Origin: Uranotaenia lowii
Taxonomy: Eukaryota; Arthropoda; Insecta; Diptera; Culicidae
Assembly: GCF_029784155.1 (NCBI RefSeq)
Contig: NC_073693.1
Span: 237,464,447 to 237,528,446 of the forward strand
Reading direction: 5' to 3'
DNA: 64,000 bases
Numbering within the stretch: the first letter of the stretch is position 1; each line of letters opens with the position of its first letter. Of this stretch, positions 35,011 to 45,997 are shown one piece after another. Under the pieces are notes generated by a model. The model had not been told where the DNA came from and made no database searches. It saw only the letters and a program-made list of their open reading frames with translations. The position numbers were made by a program, and so were the translations under genes.

Positions 35011-37654
35011 ATGTTTAAATATTATGAATTGGAATGCTAGATCTTTGCTGGCTAACCAAGATGAATTCTTTTTATTTTTGAAAACTCAAAACATACATAT
35101 TGCTGCCATCACTGAAACTTTTTTAAAGCCAGACAATAACTTGAAAAGCAATGCTTTCTTTAAAATTTTACGAAATGATCGACTTGATCGACAAGGTGGG
35201 GGTGTAGCTATTGTCATCAATAGTCGTCTCAAATTTAGACTTCTTCCTTCTTTCAATACAAAAGTCTTAGAAACAATTGGAATTGAATTAGAAACTTCTA
35301 TGGGGAAAATTATAATTGTTGCCGCATATTTGCCTTTTCAATGTAGCGGTGAACAGAAAAATTTTTTGAAGGGAGATTTACAAAAACTCACCAGAAATAA
35401 ATCTAAATTTTTTATTATTGGTGACTTTAATGCAAAACACCGATCTTGGAATAATATTTCATCAAATTCAAATGGGAATATTTTGTTTAATGACTGCTCT
35501 GCAGGTTATTATACTGTTGAATATCCTAATGGGCATACTTGTTTTTCTTCAATTAGAAATCCCTCCACAATTGATTTGGTTCTAACGGATTTAGGCGAGC
35601 ATTGTAGTCAATTAGTTACTCATGCGGACCTCGATTCAGACCACCTTCCAGTAACATTTTCTTTATCTCAAAGTCCCATTGAAAACCCTTTAAAATCAAC
35701 TTTTAATTTTCAAAAGGCTAACTGGGAGCGATATATGAATTTTATTGAACGTAATTTAGATGTAAACGTTCCACTGAATTCAATAGAAGATATTGATTTG
35801 GCTGTAGAAAATTTGACAACTTCAATAGTCAATGCTAAAGCCGCTTCAATACCTAAAGTTAAACATAAATTTAATCAACCTTTAATTGATGATGATCTTC
35901 AGTTTTTGATACGACTGAAAAACATTCGTCGACGCCAATATCAACGTACTAGGGATCCTTATTTGAAATTAATTTATTGCGACCTTCAAAAAGAGATCAA
36001 ACGTCGTTTAAATTTCATTCGTAATGAAAATTTTGCTAAAGCAGTAGAGGACATAAAACCCTACTCAAAGCCATTTTGGAAATTAACTAAAATTCTGAAA
36101 AAGCCCCAGACGCCAATTCCTACTTTGAAAGATGGGGATAAACTTCTTTTAACTAATTCAGAAAAGGCTCAAAAATTGGCCCAACAATTTGAGTCTGCTC
36201 ATGATTTTAATTTAAACGTTTTAAGTCCAATTGATGCTCAAATTTCCCTAGAATTTGATGATATTCTTTCCAAGCAAAATGTGTTTGAAAGTTCTTGTGA
36301 GACAAATATTGATGAACTTAAATTGATTTTCAAAAAATTTAAAAATATGAAAGCTCCAGGGGAAGATGGGATTTTCTATATTCTTATTAAAAAGTTGCCT
36401 GAAAGCACTTTAAATTTTTTAGTTAAAATCTTCAACAAATGTTTTCATTTGGCTTATTTTCCCAATAAATGGAAAAATGCCAAAATAACTCCAATTTTGA
36501 AACCTGGAAAAAGTGCTTCAGAGCCTTCAAGTTATCGACCAATTAGTTTGCTTCCTTCTTTAAGTAAACTATTTGAGAGAGTTATTTTGAATAGAATGAT
36601 GATTAAAATTAATCAGAATTCTATTTTCCCTGATGAACAATTTGGTTTTCGTCATGGGCATTCTACTACACATCAACTTTTGAGTGTGACTAATATGATT
36701 AACGCTAGCAAATCTGAAGGTTATTCAACTGGTGTTGCTCTTCTTGATATTGAAAAAGCTTTTGACAGTGTTTGGCACAAAGGTTTAGTAGCTAAATTAG
36801 CTCGATTTGATTTTCCTGTATATCTCACCAAAATTATTCAAAATTATTTGACTAGCCGAACCTTACAAGTAAGCTATCAAAATTCATGCTCTGAAAGGAC
36901 ACCCATTAGAGCTGGTGTCCCTCAGGGTAGTATACTTGGGCCAATTTTATATAATATTTTTACTTCTGATCTTCCTGATGTACCAGAAGGAAAAGGTAGA
37001 AGATTATTTGCTGATGACACTTTGCTTTCAGCCAAAGGTCGAAATTTACGGGTGGTACGCAGTAGATTGCAACAAAATTTAAATTCCTTTTTGAATTACT
37101 TGAAAAAGTGGAAAATTTCTCCTAACGCTTCCAAAACTCAACTTATTTTATTTCCCCATAAGCCAAGAGCAAATTTTTTAAAACCTAATGAAAATCATTC
37201 CATAACTTTTAATGGGGTTTCATTAGAATGGTCTGATCACGTGAAGTACTTGGGACTTACACTTGATCGGAATCTTACTTTTAAAAATCACATTGAAGAT
37301 ATTCAATCTAAATGTAATAAATACACTAAATCTCTTTATTCTCTCATCAACAGGAAATCCCGCCTCTGCCTGAGGAATAAGATGCTGATATATAAACAAG
37401 TTTTCCGACCAGCGATAATGTATGCAGTTCCGATTTGGTCTAGCTGCTGCGCGACGAGGAAGAAAGCCATCCAGAGGATTCAGAACAAAGTTCTGAAAAT
37501 GATTTTGCGGCTTCCACCTTGGCACAGCACCGAAGATCTTCATCGGATTGCGGGCATTGAATCGATCGAAGAGATGGCCAACAAAATCATCTCCAACTTC
37601 AGAGGCAAATCGATGCAGTCTTCCATCGCAGAGATTCGTTCTCTTTATGTTTAG
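34997..37654 (+). CDS. Jockey ORF2: endonuclease and reverse transcriptase
   Basis: An intact 885-residue frame. Residues about 1-225 are the APE endonuclease (MNWNARSL near the start, ITETFL, GDFNAKH at about 142, SDHLPV at about 213). Residues about 440-720 are the RT: MKAPGEDGI, YRPISLLPSLSKLFE, LDIEKAFDSVW (about 583), GVPQGSILGPILYN and the FADD catalytic box at 671-674. The C-terminal 110 residues contain the usual WSSC/IQRIQNKVLK/LPPWH segment. It starts at 34997, 14 nt before ORF1 ends, in the +1 frame, so translation probably uses re-initiation after ORF1. Third positions are strongly A/T until about 37340 and then turn G/C-rich. All visible catalytic residues are present, so the enzyme may be active. 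Confidence 0.92.
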   Translation: MDPNRCLNIMNWNARSLLANQDEFFLFLKTQNIHIAAITETFLKPDNNLKSNAFFKILRNDRLDRQGGGVAIVINSRLKFRLLPSFNTKVLETIGIELETSMGKIIIVAAYLPFQCSGEQKNFLKGDLQKLTRNKSKFFIIGDFNAKHRSWNNISSNSNGNILFNDCSAGYYTVEYPNGHTCFSSIRNPSTIDLVLTDLGEHCSQLVTHADLDSDHLPVTFSLSQSPIENPLKSTFNFQKANWERYMNFIERNLDVNVPLNSIEDIDLAVENLTTSIVNAKAASIPKVKHKFNQPLIDDDLQFLIRLKNIRRRQYQRTRDPYLKLIYCDLQKEIKRRLNFIRNENFAKAVEDIKPYSKPFWKLTKILKKPQTPIPTLKDGDKLLLTNSEKAQKLAQQFESAHDFNLNVLSPIDAQISLEFDDILSKQNVFESSCETNIDELKLIFKKFKNMKAPGEDGIFYILIKKLPESTLNFLVKIFNKCFHLAYFPNKWKNAKITPILKPGKSASEPSSYRPISLLPSLSKLFERVILNRMMIKINQNSIFPDEQFGFRHGHSTTHQLLSVTNMINASKSEGYSTGVALLDIEKAFDSVWHKGLVAKLARFDFPVYLTKIIQNYLTSRTLQVSYQNSCSERTPIRAGVPQGSILGPILYNIFTSDLPDVPEGKGRRLFADDTLLSAKGRNLRVVRSRLQQNLNSFLNYLKKWKISPNASKTQLILFPHKPRANFLKPNENHSITFNGVSLEWSDHVKYLGLTLDRNLTFKNHIEDIQSKCNKYTKSLYSLINRKSRLCLRNKMLIYKQVFRPAIMYAVPIWSSCCATRKKAIQRIQNKVLKMILRLPPWHSTEDLHRIAGIESIEEMANKIISNFRGKSMQSSIAEIRSLYV

Positions 37655-38138
37655 TTTAATTTTAAGATAGTGTTTAGTTTTAAGTATAAAATATTTTTGC
37701 AATTACAGGATGTTCTCCTACATTAAAAACTTGATTGCGCTCAGCAAATTTAAATCTTATAAATAAATTTTTATAATCTAGTTACTTATAGGGCTATGAA
37801 CAGTTCATTATTGAGCTGAACACCTAGTTTAATGCAATAATGTAATATAAGTGTAATGATGATTTGATACAAATAAAGACATATTTAAAAAAAAAAAAAA
37901 AGTCTCCTTTAACTTTCAAAGTATCACATTTTTTTAGTCCGACGAAATCGCTCCTAGTTCTTCCACGGGTTCATGTATCGACTAGTTTTGGCAGCATATA
38001 AACATGAAATTACACGCAGTCAAAAAATGCAGAAGACGACGACCTGCAAAAATTTTCCAATTAGATATGATGAAAATAAGAAAAAGGGACATGGCCCAAA
38101 TTTGTATAGGATGATTTTTTCATCATTTTTTTCAACGC

Positions 38139-38992
38139 GGCACCCCCTAGAGTGGTGCCTTTAGGTAAAAAAATGTTTTTCTGAAAGTTTCAGGTCATTT
38201 GGCCGAAGCACGAGCTGGCGCAAAGGACTTGAAATTTGTATGAAGATTTTCGGCAAAATGTATGAAAAATCGACATACTTTCACTCTTTGTATTCTAAAA
38301 TATGTGTCCAGTATGCTAGAAAGCTCAGAATTTCAGGAATTGTAGTTCAAACAATGACAAACAAGTTTGTTAAAGATTGTGACGCGATACGAGTTGACTG
38401 TGATGAGTTATCCCCAATTGAATGTGTGATCTTTTTCGCATTTCATCGATATATCGTGATCGGTGTACAAGTGGATTATTAGTACTAACTTAATCGCATT
38501 GTCACACAATGAGAATAACAGATAGAAAGTTTGTGTCCTCGGCAAAGTTGTAGCTTATTTGATAACAAATATCTTTGCAAAAAATTCAAAGAAAGGTTTG
38601 AGAAGCTATGAACTGCTACATTGTGAGACGATGCAATCAAGTGAGTGCGATTATTAGCCCATACACCGTTCACGATATATCAAAGAAATGCGAAAAAAAA
38701 TCACACATTCAATTGCAGATAACTCATCTCAGTCAACTCGTATCACGTCACAATCTTCTACAAACTTGTTTGCCATTGTTTGAACTACAACTCTTGAAAT
38801 TCTGAGCTTTCTAGCATACTGGAAACATATTTTAGAACACGAAGAGTGAAAGTATGTCGATTTTTCATACATTTTGCCGAAAATCTTCATGCAAATTTCA
38901 ATTCCTTTGCGCCAGCTCGTGCTTCTGCCAAATGACCTGAAACTTTCAGAAAGTCATTTTTTCATCTAAAGGCACCAATCTAAGGGGTGCCA
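38139..38992. repeat. Large imperfect palindrome (fold-back), arms about 373 bp
   Basis: 38139-38511 and 38618-38992 are inverted copies with scattered mismatches and small indels, separated by about 106 bp. Matching landmarks: GCACGAGCTGGCGCAAAGGA against its complement near 38908, and CGACATACTTTCACTC against its complement near 38853. Open frames in the arms do not resemble proteins. Likely a fold-back transposon or an inverted duplication; transcripts would form long double-stranded RNA. Confidence 0.85.
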
Positions 38993-40490
38993 CGTGGAAA
39001 ATAAGGATTTTTTTAGTTATGGGCCAGTCTAATGTGCACCATCTATAATGGATATTGTCTACAAATCTACATTTTATTACGTTTGCTGTTTCCTAAAGCT
39101 TGACCTTCAAAATAACTCAAAATTTTGAATTTGGTCGAAGTTATAATAAATTAAGTCGATTGTCCTACTTTGGCACGAAAACAACATATTCAACTTTTTC
39201 CACTCCACCACCGTTTTTGCGAAATGGCACGATTCCAAATCCAACTTTTACAGAGTATAAATTTTGTGAGAACTATTGATGAACTTTGCAGAAAAAAGAT
39301 CGCATTTGAAGGTAGTCTTCTTCATAGTTTTCGCTATTCATTCTGTCAATCGTTATGAAAGAAGGAATAATTTGCAGTTTCCGCAGATTATTAGTCTTTT
39401 CAAGTACTAGACATAAAATTTTTAAATTTTCTATCCTTGTTTATATCCGGGAAATACAGGCAAGAGCTTTCAACGAAGATTTTCTTGTTGGAAACATGCC
39501 ACATGGTCACTAAAGAGTTCGTTTAGCTGTCTATAACGAAATTTATCAAAAAATCTCTCTTTAAGCAGTACAAATATTTTGCACACGATTTTTCCACCGT
39601 ATTTTATTTATTTTACTGGTGGGCAGCTTTTCTACCTCGTAAGAATGAAGTCAAGCCTTTTGAAAAGTCAGCTAGACGAACCAGACAGAAAAAATTGACT
39701 TTTTTTATCATTTCCTCATTCATATTTTCAAATTGAGCTTCAAAAACCTCTCACGTTAGGCTCACTTCATGGAATCACCAATCTTCACTCTTATTCATAT
39801 TTTTGCTCACTATTGGGTCCTCTAGGACTACTTGAAAACGATTACCCAGGTGAACTTTTGTCGAATATTTGATTTTCAGCTGTTTTTTGGTCTCGCATTG
39901 GAACTTTTTTGGATTTTTCTTGACCCTGCCCAAAAAAATTTGTCAATTAACTCCAGTTTTGGATGTTTTCTCAAAATCCACTGGACAGATTGTCACCAAA
40001 TTTTGTGCACGCACACATTACATTACTAGATAGCTTCACTATAAATTTCATCAATTTCCATCCATGCATTCAAAAGTTGTTCACGAAACCAAGTATTGCA
40101 TTTTTTTCGAATACACTCCTTATTTGGAATCAGCGCTCCCAAATTAAATAGTCTTTATGAATGAATTCTGAAGTTCTTGGAACCTCGGAAAATTGTAAGT
40201 TTTGCCTTGTAAAATCTTTATTTTCAATATTTGGAACATTTTACAGTTTTTTTTATTTAAAAAAAATGAGAACAATGCTGAATCAAAGTTATCGAAAGAT
40301 TTTAAATTCAACCTCGGTATACCGTAGTTGAATTTAAAGGATTTGAATATTTGTGACTTTTCGATCCAGTTGTTTTTGAGTCAATAGGAAACAGACAGAC
40401 AGACTGACATCTATTTTTTTTATTATTACGTATTTGATATTTGTTTTTTTAACGTGTTTGCGTCTCGATAAACTATTCGACTAAAATCCT
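38993..40490. other. AT-rich stretch with a relic of the modular repeat 3' end
   Basis: Around 40375-40420 the phrase GAGTCAATAGGAAACAGACA followed by GACAGACTGACAT matches the 3' end of copy 2 of the modular repeat and is probably a decayed fragment. No gene is supported in the remainder. Confidence 0.4.
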
Positions 40491-41520
40491 AACAAAACGA
40501 AATCAAAGCAACATCACCACTGGACCTCTCCTCCACCTGGTACCCGAGGGAAATGTTTCCGGAAGCGGAAATTGACTGTTAAATTTCTCAACCTGGTTGC
40601 TCACTAGATCGACCAGGGCGCGTTGCTGTTTGGGGACCACCACCGCAAGCATACGATTCCTCACCCATCCAAAGTTTGCGGCCAAACTGTTTGGAACCAA
40701 ATTTTCAACATTGATGGAAAATTTTCCGGTTCCATTCCGATTTTTTTTTCACATATTTTTTCTCTGTGTAGCCCGGTTTGTCTCGAAGCGAGATGTTCTG
40801 GAAGATCGATTTTCCCGAAGATAGATGAAACTTTTCCCATTTTCTCAGCTTCGAACAAAGCAAAACTTTTGCGGAACGATGAAATCGTTGCTCGTAAGTG
40901 TTGTACGAAAAAGTTCAATGTCAATGAATCTCTCTGTGGACGAAACTCTCGAGAACGAAGAGTTAGCTGGTTGAACACAGGACAGAAACACAGTCTTTGG
41001 ATGGGAAAGCGGGCCAGTGAATGGTTAAAGACATAGGTAACTACATAAGATCTAACGAAGTTTTTCCTGTATACACTCGGAAAATCTTAGCGTGTCTTCG
41101 GTCGTAAAGCAGGAAAATTTGTTCAGGAAAGTACTTCAAGGGGGGGAAGGTTCTACGATCCCAATCCATATTGTTCCATTTCACGTGAGGCTCGCGAGTC
41201 AGTAGAAGAAATTGTACGATTTATGAACAACTTGAAGCTGTCTGTCCCGAAATTCAAACCCGCTAAAAGATTCAATCCGATGCGGAGCCCAACACATCGA
41301 CACGAATTATTTATGGATATGTGGGGAAGACGCTTGAATGGCGTCGGCGTATCCGTCTCATTCCCGAGAAAGGCAGGAATAAGGTCGACTGTTGCATAGT
41401 CATGCTGCTGATTCAATTTACGATGACGACGACGACGGGCGGCGGATTATTTCACACACATATGTGTCGATTTCATGTCCACATTCCATCTAATTTTGGC
41501 ATCAATCGATAACGATATTT
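40491..41520. other. Higher-GC island, function unknown
   Basis: Complex sequence with open frames on both strands, the longest 40623-41036 plus (137 codons) and 40661-40978 minus. Neither contains a domain I recognise, and overlapping antisense frames suggest chance. Ends with GACGACGACGACGGGCGG near 41424. Possible unique host regulatory or untranslated sequence. Confidence 0.35.
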
Positions 41521-42480
41521 TTGAAACCCGGATTGATGGAAGGGGTGTAGCTTTATTTTGGGGGAATCAATGAACTTTGGCACCATATCAATGAACTTAG
41601 AACCTTATGAGCTAGTGTGACACATGAGAAAAAAAGCACAATGTACTTTAAATAAAATGTTTTTTTCTATGAATGAATTTATCGATGACCCAATATTTTG
41701 TTGAATGCCATGCCGCATATATGTACCAACACTTGATCCAAGGGTTCAAACATACATAAAATAATTTCAGATACAACAGCTTTAAAATTATTTTTATTCC
41801 GAGTTCATACACAAATGATGTTTTAATAATATCGTTTTTCTATACACGTGGTATCTGAACGCTGATTAATCCCGTAGATGAATAAGAAGTATATTTATGG
41901 AGTTTATTTTTTTTTAAGTTGAAGGTGACTTGACCCTTCATTTAGAGAAATAAATCAACATTTTATATCCTTTTTCCTCCAAATCCGTGCACCACTGTTT
42001 CTATCTCAAGTTAGGGCCATTCAAATATAGCATAACACGCTACGGGGGGAAGGAGATGGTAAAGTAGCTCCTTACTAAGGCCGATTTAAGGGGAGCAAAT
42101 GGGAAGCAATCATCCCTGGCCACCGACTAGAAAATTAACATTACTTTAATCGTACCAAGTAGTAGGAACCTAGGAAAGGAAATTGGAACTAGAAAATTGG
42201 AATTGAAACGCAAAATGAAATAGCTAGGGGAGTCCCTTTGAAATAATATTTCGAACAGTTTCATTCGAATATAAGCCTAGAGTGAGTATTTTATAAAGGT
42301 TGAGCTAATCAGAAACGTTTAAGACGTAGAATTACGTCTTACGGCAACACTATAGGGGGGCAAATTGAAATTCGCGAACGGATCTCGCGTCACGAAAAAC
42401 GCCTCTTTCAGAGACATCCTTTCCAGATAACATTTTGTATCGGCTGTGTGTTGGTACACCAATACCAACGAAGTTCGTAT
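41521..42480. other. Intergenic stretch without recognised feature
   Basis: AT-rich with a slightly more complex segment at 42000-42440. Nothing supported. Confidence 0.4.
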
Positions 42481-42500
42481 TTGATTTGAGCTTGGAAATT

Positions 42501-42538
42501 TATAAATATAGCTGCGGAGCTGTAGTCGAGCTTCAGTC
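42501..42538 (+). promoter_or_regulatory. Candidate core promoter (TATA box plus initiator)
   Basis: TATAAATA at 42501-42508 is followed by the arthropod initiator TCAGTC at 42533-42538; the TATA-to-A(+1) distance of 34 nt is right for insect RNA polymerase II promoters. A short ORF (31 codons, starting MLVFRVCSLGFSC at 42556) follows but I do not recognise it. Spacing makes this more than a random TATA, yet no gene has been assigned. Confidence 0.3.
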
Positions 42539-42955
42539 ATTTTGAAAATTTCTGAGATGCTTGTCTTCCGTGTCTGCAGTCTCGGCTTCAGCTGCCGCTT
42601 CCCCAGTCAGCACCAATCAACCAAGAATGAGGCCGCAGCAAAACAACAATAGATGGTGGAAAAAAAGCTTCAGTTAGTTGATTGACGCAGTCTGAGGTCA
42701 AGCAACGAAAAAAGTGGCTGACATTGCTACAATAGCTGCAGATGTTTCTTCTGAGCCAGTTTGTCCACCCACCCATAATCTTTAACAGTTCTTCTCAAAA
42801 CTTTAGTTTAACTGAAATTGAGAGTATTAAATTCAAAACAATCTCTTGGCATTCTGTGTGATATTTTTTGCACAGAACCTAGTCCACACTAGGCTATTTA
42901 AGTTGGTGAGGTTGGTCTTTTTTTTCAACAGATTAGCTCCTCAGATGTATCAGTC

Positions 42956-43154
42956 ATGTTTTTCGTTTGTGTTATGATTTTCATTTTTGTCTCTTATGTC
43001 ATGGTAGTCAATTTTCACGATTCCCTGCACTTTGTACTTAGAAAGTTCAGTAGATCAAAGCTCTTTATGGAACAATTAGTGGCCCTTAAAAGCACCCAGT
43101 ATCAGAAAGCCGACATACCAAAACGCTGGATGTTTAAGAGCATTAATTTCTTAA
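42956..43154 (+). other. Region with an unrecognised open frame
   Basis: An open frame starting at 42956 reads MFFVCVMIFIFVSYVMVVNF, a hydrophobic start like a signal peptide or membrane anchor, and runs 98 codons into the left arm of the palindrome at 43155. It resembles no family I know. It may be chance in AT-rich sequence; it is noted because it lies downstream of the candidate promoter. Confidence 0.15.
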
Positions 43155-43500
43155 TCCGTAGTGGTAAAAAATCTGTAAACTCTGCTTCCTTACTGCTGAT
43201 TTTCTTCACATCACGAACAAACGCCGTCGCTTACTGCGACCACACGATATGACGTTTCAGTACCAAATAAAGCACGCGCGAAGGAGCTGCTGGCTTTTTA
43301 TAACCTTCCAGCTTGTCCAACACTGTGGTAATTTTCATCGTGTTGGACAAGCTGGAAGGTTATAAAAAGCCAGCAGCTTCTTCGCGCAAGCTTTATTTGG
43401 TGCTGGAGCGTCAAATCGTGTGTTCGCAGTAAGCGACGGCGTTTGTTCGTGATTTGAAGAAAACCAGCAGCAGAGTTTAGGGGTGTTTACCACTACGGAA
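43155..43500. repeat. Long near-perfect palindrome with outward TATA boxes
   Basis: 43155-43323 and 43340-43500 are inverted copies with a 16-nt loop; the inner 40 bp are identical. Each arm contains GGTTATAAAAAGCCAGCAGC reading outward (right arm near 43358, left arm on the minus strand). Outer parts share the GACGGCGTTTGTTCGTGAT phrase. The arms could be a duplicated promoter fragment or a fold-back transposon. Confidence 0.85.
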
Positions 43501-43558
43501 AGTTGAATTGATACTCTCAATTATCCAACGTTTTAATCTTTTGGCTTCCTGATATTAA

Positions 43559-43688
43559 TGCCGTATTTGTTTTCATCTGGTGGCCAACCGGTTGTGCACC
43601 AACTGCTGTCATCTTCATGTAAAAAAAACGCTTTGACAGCACTTGGTGCACAACCGGTGGACCACCAGGATGAAAACGAATATGGTAT
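43559..43688. repeat. Short palindrome, arms about 54 bp
   Basis: 43559-43612 and 43634-43688 are inverted with few mismatches (shared core ACCGGTTGTGCACCAA), leaving a loop of about 21 nt. Total size of 130 nt is compatible with a tiny MITE or a hairpin RNA. The right end was the target of the SINE insertion at 43691. Confidence 0.75.
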
Positions 43689-43690
43689 AA

Positions 43691-43897
43691 TTTTTTTTTT
43701 TTTTTTTTTTTTTTGTTTCGATTATAGTCGTTTTACCATCTTTATGGCATTCGCGACTTTATCAACGTTACAGTTGGCGGATCGTTATTGAAAAACTTAT
43801 CCGGTACAACTGTGTTCGATGTTTACTCTTGGGCTCGAACTCGCGGACATCGGCTCAGGAGACAACAGACTTGCCAACTGAGCTATATCACAAGCCC
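43691..43897 (-). mobile_element. tRNA-derived SINE with 12-bp target duplication
   Basis: On the minus strand the head is tRNA-like with a box A (TATAGCTCAGTTGG, 43887-43874) and a box B (GAGTTCGAGCCC, near 43842-43831), and the element ends in a poly(A) of about 24 (plus-strand T run 43691-43714). AATATGGTATAA flanks it at 43679-43690 and 43898-43909. Boxes A and B would drive RNA polymerase III. It inserted by LINE-assisted retrotransposition. Confidence 0.9.
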
Positions 43898-43909
43898 AAT
43901 ATGGTATAA

Positions 43910-44738
43910 ATGATACTAACTGTTTGTTCCTTAAAAGAGTCTTAATCAAATAAATAATTTCTATGAATGTTAAAAAACAAGGGGTTGTGCGAAAAACCTG
44001 TTATGCAGGATATTTTTTTTTTTAATTTCTTGATTTTTCCCTGTACCGTGTAAACTTGGAACATTTCAGATTGTTCGATCGGATTTAAAAGAGGACAAAA
44101 CAAAAAAATCCACGACCGAACAAAATTTCAAATAAAAATGAAGAATATGATAGTGAACGGCCTCTTGGGACACCAAAAAAAAAATATTGAAGCTAGGTAC
44201 TTTAAGGGTTTGAGCGATCAGCATAGAATTGAGCTGTCACAAAAATCTAGTAAAGTATTCGTAATTCTACGATCACAGTTGTGTAATATACAACCTCTTC
44301 CAACTTTTTTTCCAAAACTTGGTATAATCTGAGCATATGATTTGAAATTTTTTTCAAAACGAAATCTGACAAAATCTAGGCAGAATTTAATGATTATTCT
44401 AAAAAATTAAGTTTAGAATGACACTATACATTTTATTATTTGTATCGAAACACGTTAGCATCGTAAAAATCGTTTTCCTAACTTCCAAATAAAAACCTAA
44501 ATAAATAAATCTAGCTCAAAAATTCAGCAAAACTTGAGTTATCTGTTTTTTTTTCTGTGTATGAAACCAGCAAAATAAGGACATTTTTTCAAAAATTCTA
44601 TGACAATCAGCGAGACCGAAGTTTGTTTACTTTTTCCATAATTTGAGAACCCATGTATGCTCGAAAAAATATCAGAAAAATATTGATTGTCTGCACACAA
44701 AATTATCTTGTTTTTTTAATTAAGAATATATTCTAGGA
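43910..44738. other. AT-rich stretch without recognised feature
   Basis: Nothing supported on either strand. Confidence 0.45.
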
Positions 44739-45213
44739 CAAGGCTACCAGATTGCCTGATTTTATCCGGATTTTCCCGGATATTTGATACAAAATTTGGA
44801 AACAGTCCGACCCGGCCCAGTTGCTCGGATTTCATTGAAAAAGCGCGGATTTTGCCCAGATTTTTTCATTTCATTTGGCAAATCAAATATAAAGAACAAA
44901 TTGTATTGAAAGAATTTTTTTTATGCCTCCAAAATGAAATTTTTTGAGCCAGCTTCGCATTAATAATCATGAAAGGTTTTTTGGAAGCCAAAAATACGAT
45001 TAAAAATAGGTTTATAAATGTTGATGATAATTTCCCTTTTTCAATATTTTTTAACTTGATTTTTGTTGAACAATTTCTGGGTTTTGACAAAAGTTTGGTG
45101 GATTTTTGGTCGTCAATAAAGAAATAAAATCCCCGGATTTTTCCAGATTTTTATATAAACTTGCCAGGTTTGACCGGTCCTGATATGTTCTGAAAAAAAT
45201 TCTGGCAACCTTA
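44739..45213 (+). mobile_element. hAT-like MITE with 8-bp target duplication
   Basis: Ends are CAAGGCTACCAGATTG and TTCTGGCAACCTTA, inverted with mismatches. TTCTAGGA flanks the element at 44731-44738 and 45214-45221, an 8-bp duplication typical of hAT transposons. The interior is rich in CCGGATTTT phrases. No transposase. Relics of the family lie at 19744-20083 and 46278-46446. Confidence 0.75.
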
Positions 45214-45221
45214 TTCTAGGA

Positions 45222-45780
45222 GTTCCCAGTGAATAAAGCAAGATGTTTGAATACGAAATATTTTCTTAACAGTAAAAAAAAAGTTGAGGCTCTTAAAGCG
45301 ACTGGAATAACTTTAATTCGCTTTTTCGAGATTCGATCAAATAAAAGTACCTTATTTGCTGTTTTAAATGAAGACTTACAGAATAGATAGAACGAAGAAA
45401 AAAATCTCCCATTTTAAGTTAGTTTGAATGTCTTGAACAATTCCTAGGTAACTTGCTTTAAATTAAAACTTTACCGTAATTTTTGTGATCTTCAAAATCA
45501 TGTTTATTCAAATCGATTTAAAGGCATACAATATTTGTAAATTTTATCCTCGACCTTGAGAGAGAAAGATTGAAAATCAATGGGAATTAAATTTATAAAT
45601 TCAAGTGATCTAAAATGCTCATTTTATAAGCATGAGTCTGAATATTCATAATGTAAAACTATATATGGTTTTTTTTATCTTAATTTGGCTCAATCGGCTT
45701 TAATGAGCTTCTTTATTGAATTTTCTTTAAAATTTCTATCTTCGATAAGGAATTTAAATTTTCTACTATTGATTCTGATG
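45222..45780. other. AT-rich stretch without recognised feature
   Basis: Nothing supported. Confidence 0.45.
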
Positions 45781-45782
45781 TA

Positions 45783-45997
45783 CAGTAGTTTTTCGATTTT
45801 ATCACGCTTAATTCAACGTGATAATGGCAAAACCGTGAATTTGGCGAAACTTGAAATAAAAATGGAAAAATGACAAATGATTTCTGAATGATTTTCAAAA
45901 ACAATGTGATAAAATCGAAACAATTACCGTGATCACAACGAGCGTGAATTTAGGGAGTATTGAAAAATCGAACAGTGATAAAAACGAAAAACTACTG
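45783..45997. mobile_element. Small Tc1/mariner- or pogo-like MITE
   Basis: Ends CAGTAGTTTTTCGATTTTAT and, on the minus strand, CAGTAGTTTTTCGTTTTTAT are inverted over about 24 bp; TA lies on both sides (45781-45782 and 45998-45999). 215 bp, non-coding. CAGT-type ends with TA duplication fit pogo/Tc1-like elements. Confidence 0.75.

Larger units (their letters stand above)
33407..37899 (+). mobile_element. Full-length Jockey-clade LINE with exact target duplication
   Basis: The 13-mer AAGTCTCCTTTAA occurs at 33394-33406 and again at 37900-37912, bracketing a 4.5-kb unit. The unit has a 5' UTR of about 180 bp, a gag-like ORF1, an ORF2 with endonuclease and reverse transcriptase, a short 3' UTR with AATAAA near 37871 and a poly(A) tail. 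This is the expected product of target-primed reverse transcription. ORF2 is open, ORF1 has one frameshift. No RNase H domain follows the RT, as usual for Jockey. Confidence 0.93.

Noticed and set aside
38240..38482. 80-codon frame in the palindrome arm
   Set aside because: The mirrored arm does not preserve it and it resembles no family.
40623..41036. 137-codon frame in the GC island
   Set aside because: An equally long antisense frame overlaps it and no domain is visible; kept only as an unassigned island.
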